Shown: positions 8,299 through 17,170 of the stretch, in pieces
How positions within the stretch are numbered: the stretch's first letter is position 1
Layout: each line of letters begins with the position of its first letter
The notes under the pieces: generated by a model
Databases searched by the model: none
Told to the model about the DNA's origin: nothing
The model's input: the letters and a program-made list of their open reading frames with translations, nothing else
Origin: Oscillospiraceae bacterium
GTDB taxonomy: Bacteria > Bacillota > Clostridia > Oscillospirales > Oscillospiraceae
Direction: 5' to 3'
Assembly: GCA_017620525.1 (NCBI GenBank)
Contig: JAGAUY010000034.1
Location: 1 to 45,414 of the forward strand
Length of the DNA: 45,414 bases
Program-made: the position numbers and the translations under genes

Positions 8299-11200
8299 TT
8301 ACTTCAGAGCGCGGTACAGGAAGGTGACAACCTGTGCGCGGCTGCAGGGCGTGTTGACGCCGAAGACGGTTTCACTCAGGCCCGTGGTAATGCCGTTCTC
8401 AACTGCCCACAGAATCGCCTCAGTATAGAACTGCTCGTACGCAACATCTTCGAAGCGGCTCTCGGAATCGGTGGATTCGGGACAGCCGGCATAGCGCCAC
8501 AGGAAGGTAACGACCTGTGCGCGGCTGCAAATCTCATTGACACCGAAGGTGGCTTCATCAAGGCCGGTTGTGATTCCTTCTTCCACTGCCCACACGACAG
8601 CCTTGGAATAAAACTGATCTCTCTCCACGTCCGTGAAGCTGCAGGTCTGTGCCGCAGGTTCGGGACAGCCGGCTGCGCGCCACAGGAAGGTAACGATCTG
8701 AGCGCGGGTGCAGTCTTCATCCACGCCGAAGATGGTATCACTCAGGCCAGTGGTGATCTTCTGATCCACTGCCCACAGAACAGGCTCGGTGTAATACTCG
8801 CCGCTCAGTACATCGGTGAACGGATTATTGGAGTACTCGGAGCGCTCCTTTACGATATAGGAAGGAGCGTAAGCAGGCGCCAGAGCAGCCTTGTTGACGG
8901 TGGCTTCCACCACATCTTCTTCGGGCACCAGGATCAGGCCGGACATGGCGGGAATGGTGATGGAAGAAGTACCGCCGGGATACTTGGTACCGGTGATCAC
9001 ATCCACCAGCGTCTGCGCGACGCTGAACGATATGCTCACATCGCTGGAAGCGTTGTTGGCAAGGACACTGATGCGGGTATTCTCATCGCTGCGGATATAG
9101 CCCAGCAGATTGGCGTGATCCAGGTCCATGGGTTCCACCGTGCCGGTTCTCAGAGCGGGGTAAGCCTCGCGGATGGCTGCCAGAGATGCATACCACTCGA
9201 CCAGTTCCTGACTGCCCTTGCCCCATGCAAATGCGCGGCGGTCATCAGGATCATCAGCGCCAACCATGCCGATCTCGTCGCCATAGTAGATGGTGGGAGC
9301 GCCGGCATAGGTGAACTGCAGGAATGCCACCAGATACTGGCGGTCCTTTGCCAGCTGGGAAGTGGATTCGTAAGTGGGGAATGCGGCGCTGATGCTCTTG
9401 TCGGCACGGTCGTCGCCGATGCCGTCCAGATAGCTCAGGAGGCGGGTGGTGTCATGGGAACCCACCAGGTTCATCATGGCATAAAATGCTTCCTCGGGAT
9501 AACGCTCGCGGATCTTCTCCATAGCCTTGGCGGTATCGCCGGAAGCAGCACCCATGGCATAGGAGGTGACAGCATTGCGGAACTGGTAGTTCATGACGGA
9601 GTCATACATATCACCCATCAGATACTTGGTCGCATCGTCCCAGATCTCGCCGATGATGACAGCGTCGGAATCCAGAGCCTTGACGGAAGCGCGGAACTTC
9701 TGCCAGGTCTCGTCAGAAACTTCGTTGGCCACGTCCAGACGCCAGCCGTTGTTGCCCTTGGCGATCCAGTACTGGGTCACGCTGTCGTTTGCGTTGTTGT
9801 AAATGATCTCCTCCGCCCAGTTGCCGGTCTGGTACTCAGAACCGTTGGTGGAGTAGACAACGGGCATGGAGTCATAGCCCCACCAGCCCTCGTAGGCATA
9901 AACTTCCTTGCCGGCGCGCAGACCCACATGGTCAACAGTGCCTTCCATGGTTGCGGAAGAGACGGCGAACCACTCAGTGTAGGAATAGTCGGTGATGCCG
10001 TAGTTGTCGCCGAAGTATGCCTTGGCAGCAGTCTCAGCGGCATCCTGCTCAGCACCGTTTTCGCTCATATAGTCATAGACATATGCCCAGTAGGGATAAG
10101 CGCCGATCTTTTCGGAGGTGCCCAGGAATCTGTAGTAGCGGTCAAAATACACGGAATCATCAGAAACGTGGTTGAACACGCCGTCCAGGATGATGTGCAT
10201 ATCGTTGGCCTGCGCAGCAGCGACCAACTGCTCAAAGTCGCCCAGAGTACCCAGGATGGGGTCAATCTCGGTATAATCCACTGCATCATAGCGGTGGTTG
10301 GAGATGGACCAGAACACAGGGTTCAGATAAATCACGTTAACGCCCAGCGCCTTCAGATAGTCGATACGCTCAGTGATGCCCTCCAGGTCACCGCCGTAGA
10401 TCTCGTTGGACCATTCGCCGTCGCCGTAGTAAGCGCCGGTGGCCTTGTAGGTGGTTTCATCCAGCAGGCCTTCCTGCTCAGGGTTCTCGGGGATTGCGTA
10501 CCAGTCGGTGATGTACTCGTAGTCCACTTCACCGCGGGCCCAGGTCTGCGCCTGGTTGTTGCCCTCATTTCCGTCGAAGAAACGGTCGGGGAAGATCTGA
10601 TATACGACTGCATTCTTCATCCAGTCGGGAGTCTCGTAACCTGCCTGGTAGACGACCAGATCATAGGGAATCACATCCGTCAGATCGCAGCTCCTGCCTT
10701 CGCCATAGTAACCGTCATCATCGCCATAGACGCTGACGGCAGAGCCGTTGGACATAACGAAGTAGTAGTCATACTCGCCCATGCTGTCGATGACGGTGGT
10801 GCAGGTCCACAGACCGCTTTCGGCATTTTTCTCCATGGGAACGGAGGCGATGCCCTTGATCACCAGGACAGCGGAGGTGATGTCGTCTCCGGTGGCGATG
10901 GAGAAGGCCACTTCCTCGCCGGTTGCCACAGCGCCGAAGGGAGCCTTGTAGGCTTCATCCTGAGAGTTGTAGTAGATGGAAGCGGTGTCTACGGGCATAT
11001 TGGCGCCGTTGTGATAGAAGATACCGGTGACAGGATCGATGTAGAAGGTGACATCCTTGTCCTCTTCCAGTACAAATTCCGCGAATGCATATTCCTTGCC
11101 GTCGCAGGTAATGACCACATCGGAATAGGTGCCGGCCTTCATGGCGGCAGTGCCGCTGTAGATGCCGGTCAGGGCCTTGTCAGTCATCTCAGTAGTCTCC

Positions 11201-13257
11201 AGACCGGTGCCGGCAACGGATGCTTCCACGAACTTGTAGGTCACGCTGGTGACGGAGTTATGGCTGTTGTCGTTGTAGTAAACGGTAACATCCATGGTCT
11301 TGGGAACGGGAACCGCATAGTTTGCGCCGTCCTGCTCGCCGCCGACGCCGTAGTTTTCCGTCCAGGAACCGTTTACGGCAATCTTGTACTCGTAATTGGC
11401 AGCGGGCACATTCTCGAAGGTATAGACATACAGACCCAGAGCCTCATCATAGGTCATCTGGTTGGAACCTGCATCCCAGCTGGGGCCGGGGAAGGTGCCG
11501 GGGACATAGATTCTGCGGTTGGGATCGCTCCAACCTTCGGGAGCGGTGGAGGAGACATCGCTGCCCGCGACCCACAGCTCGGTGTTGAAGTTCAGGTCGC
11601 CGGTCCACAGGTCGCCGGTCTGGCTTCCGCTGCCGTTATTGAAGATGAAGTTGAAGCCGGTGCTGGTATCCTTGGAAATGGTCAGGTCGTACCAGCCGGC
11701 ATTGGCCTCATTCAGGCTGATCTCAGCGCCAGGCCAGGTATTGAAGGCTTCATAGCCGGGGATCGCGGAACTGTTGTTGAACGGATCCCAGACGTAGGCA
11801 TTGACTTTGCTCCAGTTTTCCGCATTCTTGAAATGGATCACGGTGGTATAGCCAGGCTTCTCAGTGTAGACGGTGTTGTCCACGACCCACAGCTCGGTAC
11901 TACCGCTGATCTCGCCGGTGGTCAGGTCGCTGGTCTGGCCGCCGGTGCCGTTAAAGATGAAGTTGAACTGCTTCTCAGTTTCAACCACCATATCGTACCA
12001 GCCGTCGCCGTCCGCATCGCTGACGGGCTTGCCGGGCCAGGCGTTATAGTCGCCGTAGCCGGAGACTGCACCGCCGCTGGTGCTCCAGAGGTAAACGTTG
12101 ATGCTGTCGCCCCAGCCTGCAGGTTTCATGAAGTGCAGGGTCACGGCCGTGGGAGCTGCCCAGTCCTCGGGTGCAGTGCTGCTGACCGCGCCGCCGGTGA
12201 CCCACAGCTCCACGTTGCCGGACAGCGCGCCGGTGGACAGGTCTGCAGTCTGAGCGCCGTTGCCGTTATTATTGAAGATAAAGCCGCAGCCGTTGGCATC
12301 GGTGGTCACGACCGCATCATACCAGCCGGAATTGTCTTCGTTTGCAGCAGCAGGAGTACCGGGCCAATCGCCCAGCAGAGCGCCGCCGTCATTCCACGCG
12401 TAGGCGCAGACTTCCGCCCAGTTTTCGGTATTGTGATAATGGATGGTAGCGGTGTAGGAAACCTCATCCTCCCCACCACCCTCGTCGCCGGAATCGGCCT
12501 TGGTGTAGCTCAGGGTCAGCGTGCCGTCATCATTGACAACCAGCGTGAAGGTCAGTTCCACATTGCCGGGAACGAACATCTTCTCGGAGGTGCCCTCATT
12601 GGTATTCTTCAGAGTGACGGAGGTATCCGCACAGTAGGACTCTGCCATATACCAGTTGGCATTGTCGCCGGTCTTGACGAACACATAGCTGTCCTTGGTA
12701 AAGGTGGCGACCAGAATGCCGTCCACGAACTTATACTCGCCCAGGTTGGCATAATCGGCCTCGCAGCCGTAATCCGCGCCATTGATATAGCCGATCAGAT
12801 AGTAATCCACGGCAGGTTCCTCTTGCGCATTGGCGTAGCTCAGCGTCAGGGAACCATCGTCATTGACTGCCAGGGTGAAGGTCAGTTCCACATTGCCGGG
12901 AACGAACATCTTCTCGGAGGTGCCCTCATTGGTATTCTTCAGAGTGACGGAGGTATCCGTGCAATAGGACTCTGCCATATACCAGTTGGCATTGTCGGTG
13001 GTCTTTACAAAGACATAGCTGTCCTGCGTAAAGGTGACTGTCAGCTTGCCGTCCACAAAGCGGTAATCGCCGGGGTTGGCATAGTCACCCTCACAGCCGT
13101 GGTCCGCGCCGTTGATGAAGCCGATCAGACTGTATTCGGTTTCCTCAGCCGCCTGGACAAGGGATGCCGCGGGCACCAGGCTCAGCAGCATAAACAACGC
13201 CAGCGCCAGGCTCAACACCCGCTTGAAAAGATTGCCGCACTGCAGCTTCTTCTCCAT
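8299..13257 (-). CDS. Secreted SLH-anchored GH13 amylopullulanase with starch-binding modules
   Basis: The 1652-residue exported enzyme breaks down starch or related alpha-glucans at the cell surface. After a signal peptide (residues 1-37) come two tandem copies of an unassigned domain of about 110 residues. Then three CBM26-like starch-binding modules (about 265-575), a pullulanase-type accessory module, a CBM34-like region and a GH13 catalytic domain (about 890-1400) follow. Catalytic motifs are DGVFNH (Asp1025), GWRLDV (nucleophile Asp1175), GEIWDD (acid Glu1204) and GSHDTT (Asp1269). Three SLH repeats (about 1480-1652) anchor it to the cell wall. The start at 13257 has GAAAGGAAGG upstream and lies downstream of the promoter; the longer open frame to 13374 would start before the promoter. 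Confidence 0.93.
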   Translation of the reverse strand: MEKKLQCGNLFKRVLSLALALFMLLSLVPAASLVQAAEETEYSLIGFINGADHGCEGDYANPGDYRFVDGKLTVTFTQDSYVFVKTTDNANWYMAESYCTDTSVTLKNTNEGTSEKMFVPGNVELTFTLAVNDDGSLTLSYANAQEEPAVDYYLIGYINGADYGCEADYANLGEYKFVDGILVATFTKDSYVFVKTGDNANWYMAESYCADTSVTLKNTNEGTSEKMFVPGNVELTFTLVVNDDGTLTLSYTKADSGDEGGGEDEVSYTATIHYHNTENWAEVCAYAWNDGGALLGDWPGTPAAANEDNSGWYDAVVTTDANGCGFIFNNNGNGAQTADLSTGALSGNVELWVTGGAVSSTAPEDWAAPTAVTLHFMKPAGWGDSINVYLWSTSGGAVSGYGDYNAWPGKPVSDADGDGWYDMVVETEKQFNFIFNGTGGQTSDLTTGEISGSTELWVVDNTVYTEKPGYTTVIHFKNAENWSKVNAYVWDPFNNSSAIPGYEAFNTWPGAEISLNEANAGWYDLTISKDTSTGFNFIFNNGSGSQTGDLWTGDLNFNTELWVAGSDVSSTAPEGWSDPNRRIYVPGTFPGPSWDAGSNQMTYDEALGLYVYTFENVPAANYEYKIAVNGSWTENYGVGGEQDGANYAVPVPKTMDVTVYYNDNSHNSVTSVTYKFVEASVAGTGLETTEMTDKALTGIYSGTAAMKAGTYSDVVITCDGKEYAFAEFVLEEDKDVTFYIDPVTGIFYHNGANMPVDTASIYYNSQDEAYKAPFGAVATGEEVAFSIATGDDITSAVLVIKGIASVPMEKNAESGLWTCTTVIDSMGEYDYYFVMSNGSAVSVYGDDDGYYGEGRSCDLTDVIPYDLVVYQAGYETPDWMKNAVVYQIFPDRFFDGNEGNNQAQTWARGEVDYEYITDWYAIPENPEQEGLLDETTYKATGAYYGDGEWSNEIYGGDLEGITERIDYLKALGVNVIYLNPVFWSISNHRYDAVDYTEIDPILGTLGDFEQLVAAAQANDMHIILDGVFNHVSDDSVYFDRYYRFLGTSEKIGAYPYWAYVYDYMSENGAEQDAAETAAKAYFGDNYGITDYSYTEWFAVSSATMEGTVDHVGLRAGKEVYAYEGWWGYDSMPVVYSTNGSEYQTGNWAEEIIYNNANDSVTQYWIAKGNNGWRLDVANEVSDETWQKFRASVKALDSDAVIIGEIWDDATKYLMGDMYDSVMNYQFRNAVTSYAMGAASGDTAKAMEKIRERYPEEAFYAMMNLVGSHDTTRLLSYLDGIGDDRADKSISAAFPTYESTSQLAKDRQYLVAFLQFTYAGAPTIYYGDEIGMVGADDPDDRRAFAWGKGSQELVEWYASLAAIREAYPALRTGTVEPMDLDHANLLGYIRSDENTRISVLANNASSDVSISFSVAQTLVDVITGTKYPGGTSSITIPAMSGLILVPEEDVVEATVNKAALAPAYAPSYIVKERSEYSNNPFTDVLSGEYYTEPVLWAVDQKITTGLSDTIFGVDEDCTRAQIVTFLWRAAGCPEPAAQTCSFTDVERDQFYSKAVVWAVEEGITTGLDEATFGVNEICSRAQVVTFLWRYAGCPESTDSESRFEDVAYEQFYTEAILWAVENGITTGLSETVFGVNTPCSRAQVVTFLYRALK
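12545..12959. repeat. 85-bp exact direct repeat within the amylopullulanase gene
   Basis: Positions 12545-12629 and 12875-12959 are identical over 85 bases and are 330 bases (110 codons) apart. They lie in the two N-terminal copies of the unassigned domain. The surrounding sequence is similar but less exact, so the domain duplication is recent or is being kept alike by gene conversion. Confidence 0.9.
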
Positions 13258-13305
13258 TTGTATCCTTCCTTTCATATCGTCACGATTTGCGCACTGCGCA
13301 GTTTC

Positions 13306-13334
13306 ATTATAATTGAAACGTTTCCAGTTTACAA
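13306..13334 (-). promoter_or_regulatory. Amylopullulanase promoter with palindromic operator in the spacer
   Basis: On the minus strand TTGTAA (13329-13334), a 17-base spacer and TATAAT (13306-13311) form a good sigma-A promoter. The spacer contains the perfect 10-bp palindrome GAAACGTTTC (13315-13324), a core typical of LacI-family regulators such as CcpA or maltose repressors. Binding there would block RNA polymerase, so carbon-source repression is likely (inference). The predicted leader is about 42 bases. Confidence 0.8.
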
Positions 13335-13400
13335 TTGTGACTCCGCATAAAATTGGAAGAACGATACTGAGCATTATGACGGACGGATTCGCACAGTATC

Positions 13401-13429
13401 AAAAAAGCCGCTGCATCGCAGCGGCTTTT
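13401..13429. terminator. Bidirectional hairpin terminator
   Basis: GCCGCTGC and GCAGCGGC form an 8-bp stem with loop ATC, flanked by six A residues and TTTT. It ends the leftward DUF1292 gene and insulates the amylopullulanase promoter. Confidence 0.8.
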
Positions 13430-13433
13430 CGCA

Positions 13434-13727
13434 TTACAGGATACTCACGGTCTTCTCCACTTCATCCCGGGGTGTGCTGGAGATATAGTTGATGAAGCTC
13501 TGGACCACATCCCGGTCCATGTCTCCCTGCAGGGGCATGATCCGGGTCATGTCCTCCGGATCATAGCGGGCGGCGGAAAGACGGGGAGGCTTTCCGGAAT
13601 CCAGATCATCGGGCGTAAAGAGAATATAATTGGCCTTCGTCTCCTCGGAGAAAAAGGTAAACAGCACCTGCATGGTGATATCCCCCTCGGGGGTATGCAT
13701 CACAAAGCTCATTTCCTGCTGGTCCAT
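13434..13727 (-). CDS. DUF1292 family protein
   Basis: The 97-residue soluble acidic protein has the DUF1292 pattern: an opening F-x-x-H-T-x-x-G segment, then VLFTFFSEETKANYILFT and later SAARYDPEDM. DUF1292 proteins are small, widespread in Firmicutes and of unknown function. The longer frame starts with a GTG at 13736 that abuts the ribosome site AAGGAG. The ATG at 13727 is 8 bases from it and is preferred. A second DUF1292 gene lies divergently at 13899. Confidence 0.75.
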   Translation of the reverse strand: MDQQEMSFVMHTPEGDITMQVLFTFFSEETKANYILFTPDDLDSGKPPRLSAARYDPEDMTRIMPLQGDMDRDVVQSFINYISSTPRDEVEKTVSIL

Positions 13728-13819
13728 GTGGAACACTCCTTGTTTTTCTTTTCAGAATACCACAGCTGCACGGAAAATCAAGCACTTCTTCCAATTCCCC
13801 TCTGCCTTGCGAATAATCC

Positions 13820-13848
13820 TTGCTTTTCCCCGCCGCATCGGCTATAAT
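13820..13848 (+). promoter_or_regulatory. Promoter of the rightward DUF1292 gene
   Basis: TTGCTT (13820-13825), a 17-base spacer and TATAAT (13843-13848) lie about 50 bases before the start codon. Confidence 0.7.
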
Positions 13849-13898
13849 TAACTCGGAAATCATGACCTGTCGGGTCCCCCGGCGGCAAGGAGGAACTT

Positions 13899-14192
13899 AT
13901 GGAAAACGAAAACATCGAACTGTACGAGGAAGAGACCAGCATCCTGACTCTGACCGATGAAAACGGCCAGGACGTGGATTTTGAGTATCTGGACTGCATC
14001 GACTATCAGGGCAAGGAATACCTGGTCCTGATGCCCGCGGAAGAGATCTCCACCGAGATCGTCATTCTGGAGGTCGAGCCTGTCGACGACGAAAACGAGA
14101 ACTATCTGAGCGTCCAGGACGAGGACACCCTCAATGCCGTTTACGAGATCTTCAAGGAAAAGTATCAGGATGTCCTGACTTTCGAGGACTGA
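13899..14192 (+). CDS. DUF1292 family protein
   Basis: The 97-residue, very acidic protein has the typical DUF1292 body: ILTLTDENGQDVDFEYLDCIDYQG is split by a short turn, then KEYLVLMPAEE and an acidic tail. An AGGAGG site lies five bases before the ATG. It has its own promoter and terminator and faces away from a second DUF1292 gene of the same length. Function is unknown for the family. Confidence 0.85.
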   Translation: MENENIELYEEETSILTLTDENGQDVDFEYLDCIDYQGKEYLVLMPAEEISTEIVILEVEPVDDENENYLSVQDEDTLNAVYEIFKEKYQDVLTFED

Positions 14193-14211
14193 TCCATCAC
14201 AGCGCAGACAA

Positions 14212-14252
14212 ACAGCACCGTCTTCAATCTTCAGACGGTGCTGTTTCTTTTT
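14212..14252 (+). terminator. Terminator of the rightward DUF1292 gene
   Basis: ACAGCACCGTCT pairs perfectly with AGACGGTGCTGT across a 9-base loop, followed by TTCTTTTT. Confidence 0.9.
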
Positions 14253-14266
14253 CAATTCATGCTCTC

Positions 14267-14758
14267 TCATTTTGCCGCCTTGCAGTCCCGGCGGCGCAGC
14301 AGAAGAAATCCCGCAATTCCGGCAATCATCACCAGAAGCCAGAACCAGGTATTTCCCCCCGGGGATGACGTCACAAAAACCGCCGTGGGACCATCGGCAC
14401 CGCCGATGATCCCGATGCTGGCCGCCTCGTTTTGAGTCATGCCCGTCAGCATATGGGTGATGAGGACTCCGCAAAGCATCCGGAGCAGCGCAAGTAGCGC
14501 AATTGCCAGAAACACAAACCGCCACGGATTGCCGCGGCAGGCAAACTCCTTCATCTGTTCATTCAGATCCGCCGCTGCCTTTTCCGCAGATCCCAGCTCA
14601 CCATAGATCTCCTCATCGGTCAAACCGGCTTCCCGACGGGCTGCGACGGATGTCATCAGGTCCGTCATGACCCGTTTCTTCACATCCCGCGGCAGATTCA
14701 GCTTCCGCTCAATGGAACTCATGTAACGTTTCATCTTTTTCTGCGCTTCGGTCATCAT
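14267..14758 (-). CDS. HAAS/DUF1700-type membrane protein with a decarboxylase-beta motif
   Basis: The 163-residue protein has an N-terminal helical domain (about residues 1-75) of the type found next to PadR regulators, with RYMSSIERKLNLP and AGLTDEEIYGELGSAEKAA. A membrane helix (about 80-100) and a second C-terminal helix (about 135-155) follow. Between them is IGIIGGADGPTAVFVTS. This matches the signature of the beta subunit of sodium-pumping decarboxylases such as OadB and GcdB, although the rest of that protein is absent. Its ATG overlaps the PadR stop codon in an ATGA, so the two genes are translationally coupled. It probably tunes or senses a membrane signal with PadR (inference). Confidence 0.75.
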   Translation of the reverse strand: MMTEAQKKMKRYMSSIERKLNLPRDVKKRVMTDLMTSVAARREAGLTDEEIYGELGSAEKAAADLNEQMKEFACRGNPWRFVFLAIALLALLRMLCGVLITHMLTGMTQNEAASIGIIGGADGPTAVFVTSSPGGNTWFWLLVMIAGIAGFLLLRRRDCKAAK

Positions 14759-15102
14759 GATTCATTTCCTCCTTCGTAAAAGCTGTCCACCGTTTTTTTG
14801 AATTCCACCCAGATCAGCTGCCGGCGCAGCCGCGCCTGCCGTCCCCGGTCTGTGGCAGAGTAGATCTTCTTGGGTGCGGCGCGTCCTTCACCCTGAGACC
14901 AGCGGGATTCGATCAGGCCGTCGTCCTCCAGCCGGTATAGTATGGGATAGAGCGTTCCCTCTTTCAGCTGAAACAACCCCTCGGACCCTTCCTTCAGCCG
15001 CTGCAAAAGCTCATAACCGTAGGTTGCCTTCCGGCAGACCAGCTCCAGCACCAGCATTTCCAGCACGCCTTTTTTCAGCTGCTGCGCCAACCGATCCTCC
15101 AT
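14755..15102 (-). CDS. PadR-family transcriptional regulator
   Basis: The 115-residue protein has the PadR winged helix, with LKKGVLEMLVLELV, then TYGYELLQRL and EGTLYPILYRLEDDGLI. PadR proteins repress their own operon and are released by small molecules or envelope stress. The frame is open to 15186, but GGAGG lies six bases before the ATG at 15102 and the promoter lies between the two, so the short form is right. It is the first gene of a two-gene operon with the HAAS-type membrane protein. Confidence 0.9.
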   Translation of the reverse strand: MEDRLAQQLKKGVLEMLVLELVCRKATYGYELLQRLKEGSEGLFQLKEGTLYPILYRLEDDGLIESRWSQGEGRAAPKKIYSATDRGRQARLRRQLIWVEFKKTVDSFYEGGNES

Positions 15103-15127
15103 AGCACGCCTCCATATCTCTAGGTAT

Positions 15128-15168
15128 TTAGTAATGCTAAGTATACAGCAGTACACACAGTTTGTCAA
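15128..15168 (-). promoter_or_regulatory. PadR operon promoter with inverted-repeat operator
   Basis: On the minus strand TTGACA (15163-15168), a 17-base spacer and TATACT (15140-15145) are close to consensus. The dyad TTAG-N5-CTAA at 15128-15140 overlaps the start region and is a plausible PadR autoregulation site (inference). Confidence 0.8.
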
Positions 15169-15237
15169 TCCACATTTCCGCCGCATCTGCCCGGAGCCTC
15201 AAATCCGTGAATAGTCGCGGGAAGCTGAGACAAATCA

Positions 15238-15266
15238 TTGACTTTTCTTATGTTTTATGAAATAAT
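15238..15266 (+). promoter_or_regulatory. aspS promoter
   Basis: TTGACT (15238-15243), a 17-base spacer and AATAAT (15261-15266) precede aspS. The leader is only about 35 bases, so no T-box riboswitch is present. Confidence 0.65.
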
Positions 15267-15308
15267 GTATAGGTTAAAATTATAGAAACAAGAGAGGGAA
15301 ATACCATC

Positions 15309-17087
15309 ATGACCCAATCCAGAACTCATAACTGCGGCGAGCTGCGCATCGCAGACGCAGGCAAGAAGGTTACCATTGTCGGCTGGCTGGAAAACATCCG
15401 CGAAGTCGGCTCCAATTTCGCATTCCTGGTCGTCCGTGATTTCTACGGCACCACCCAGGTGGTCGTCGAGACCGAAGAGATGATGCAGATCGTCAAGCCC
15501 ATCACCAAGGAGTCCACCATCTCCGTCGAGGGCACCGTCCGCGAGCGCGAAAGCAAGAATGCCAAGCAGGCTACCGGCGACATCGAAGTTGTGCCCGAGA
15601 AGATCACCGTCCTCGGCAAGTGCCGTCATTCCCAGCTGCCCTTCGAGATCAACAAGTCCAAGGATGCTGATGAGAATGTCCGCCTGAAGTACCGCTATCT
15701 GGACCTGCGTAATCCCGCCGTCAAGTCCAATATCGTGCTGCGCTGCCAGGTTGTTGCCGAGCTGCGCCGCCTGATGACCGAAAAGGGCTTCCTGGAGATC
15801 ACCACCCCCATTCTGACCGCTTCCTCCCCCGAGGGCGCCCGTGACTACCTGGTTCCCGCCCGTAACCACCCCGGCAAGTTCTATGCTCTGCCCCAGGCTC
15901 CCCAGCAGTTCAAGCAGCTGCTGATGACCTCCGGCTTCGACAAGTATTTCCAGATTGCTCCCTGCTTCCGTGATGAGGACGCCCGTGCCGACCGCACCCC
16001 AGGCGAATTCTATCAGATGGACATGGAGATGGCATTCGCCACCCAGAACGACGTACTGACCACCTTGGAAGAAGTGCTGGTTCCCGTCTTCGAGAAGTTC
16101 GGCAAGTACAGCCGCATCTCCCAGGCTCCCTTCCGCCACATCCCCTTCAACGAGGCCATGGAGCGCTACGGTTCCGACAAGCCCGACCTGCGTATCGATC
16201 TGGAGGTCCAGGACATCACCGCAGAGGTCCAGGGCTGCGGCTTCGGCCCCTTCGAGAACGCAACCGTCAAGGCCGTCGTTGTTGACAACTTCACCCAGGC
16301 CCGCAAGTGGATCGACAAGCTGCTCGTGGACGTGGAAGTTCAGACCGGCAACAAGGCCTGCTGGGTCAAGGTCGACGATCAGGGCAACCTGACCGGCGGT
16401 GTCTCCAAGTTCCTTGCCAATTGCAAGGATGCCCTGACCGGGAAGCTCTCCCTGAAGCCCGGCAGCTTTGTCTGCATGGCCGCCGGTAAGAAGCTGGCCG
16501 CCCAGAAGACCGCCGGCGTCATCCGTACCATGCTGGGCAAGCGCGTTCCCGGCCACTTCGACGAAGAGCAGTACGCACTGTGCTGGATCGTTGACTTCCC
16601 CATGTACGAAATGGGCGAGGAGTCCGGCGAGCTGGAATTCTGCCACAATCCCTTCTCCATGCCCCAGGGCGGTATGCAGGCTCTGCTGGACGCCGAGGGC
16701 AATACCGAAAAGCTGCTGGCCATCAATGCTGACCAGTACGACCTGGTCGTCAACGGCTACGAGTCCGCTTCCGGTGCCGTCCGTAACCACGATCCCGAGA
16801 TCATGGTCAAGGCCTTTGAGATGGTTGGTCTGGGCGAAGAGGATGTCAAGGCCAAGTTCCCTGCCATGTACAACGCCTTCACCTACGGCGCACCTCCCCA
16901 TGCCGGTGCCGCTCCCGGTGTTGACCGTCTGATCATGCTGCTGACCGGCGAGGAAAGCATCCGCGAAGTCATCACCTTCCCCATGAACAAGAACGCACAG
17001 GACCTGATGATGGACGCTCCCACCACTGTTTCCCAGAAGCAGCTGGACGACGTGCATATCGCCATCGCCATCAAGGAAAAGGAATAA
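15309..17087 (+). CDS. aspS: Aspartate-tRNA ligase
   Basis: The 592-residue bacterial-type AspRS charges tRNA with aspartate. An N-terminal OB fold that reads the anticodon (about residues 15-105, with VGWLENIREVG) is followed by the class II core. The core has PEGARDYLVPAR and the motif 2 segment FRDEDARADRTPGEF. A GAD-type insertion (about 285-415) comes next, then QYDLVVNGYESASG and motif 3 GVDRLIMLLTG near the C-terminus. Length matches the family. GAGAGGGAAA lies upstream of the ATG. Whether it also charges tRNA-Asn cannot be told here. Strong use of C-ending codons suggests high expression. Confidence 0.97.
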   Translation: MTQSRTHNCGELRIADAGKKVTIVGWLENIREVGSNFAFLVVRDFYGTTQVVVETEEMMQIVKPITKESTISVEGTVRERESKNAKQATGDIEVVPEKITVLGKCRHSQLPFEINKSKDADENVRLKYRYLDLRNPAVKSNIVLRCQVVAELRRLMTEKGFLEITTPILTASSPEGARDYLVPARNHPGKFYALPQAPQQFKQLLMTSGFDKYFQIAPCFRDEDARADRTPGEFYQMDMEMAFATQNDVLTTLEEVLVPVFEKFGKYSRISQAPFRHIPFNEAMERYGSDKPDLRIDLEVQDITAEVQGCGFGPFENATVKAVVVDNFTQARKWIDKLLVDVEVQTGNKACWVKVDDQGNLTGGVSKFLANCKDALTGKLSLKPGSFVCMAAGKKLAAQKTAGVIRTMLGKRVPGHFDEEQYALCWIVDFPMYEMGEESGELEFCHNPFSMPQGGMQALLDAEGNTEKLLAINADQYDLVVNGYESASGAVRNHDPEIMVKAFEMVGLGEEDVKAKFPAMYNAFTYGAPPHAGAAPGVDRLIMLLTGEESIREVITFPMNKNAQDLMMDAPTTVSQKQLDDVHIAIAIKEKE

Positions 17088-17100
17088 TTTCTGCTGCTAT

Positions 17101-17128
17101 GCGCCCCGCCGTTTGGCGGGGCGCTTTT
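17101..17128 (+). terminator. aspS terminator
   Basis: GCGCCCCGCC and GGCGGGGCGC form a perfect 10-bp stem with a GTTT loop, followed by TTTT. Confidence 0.9.
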
Positions 17129-17170
17129 CCCGGCAAAAGAAAACGCCCCTTGCGGAGCGGTGGTATATCC

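Noticed and set aside
8293-13350. 1685-codon open frame on the plus strand opposite the amylopullulanase
   Set aside because: It mirrors a GC-rich gene with strong codon bias. It has no ribosome site, no recognisable domain and a composition (Gly, Val, Ile, His) typical of antisense shadows.
15267-15308. T-box leader before aspS
   Set aside because: The leader is about 40 bases, far too short for a T-box, and no terminator precedes the gene.
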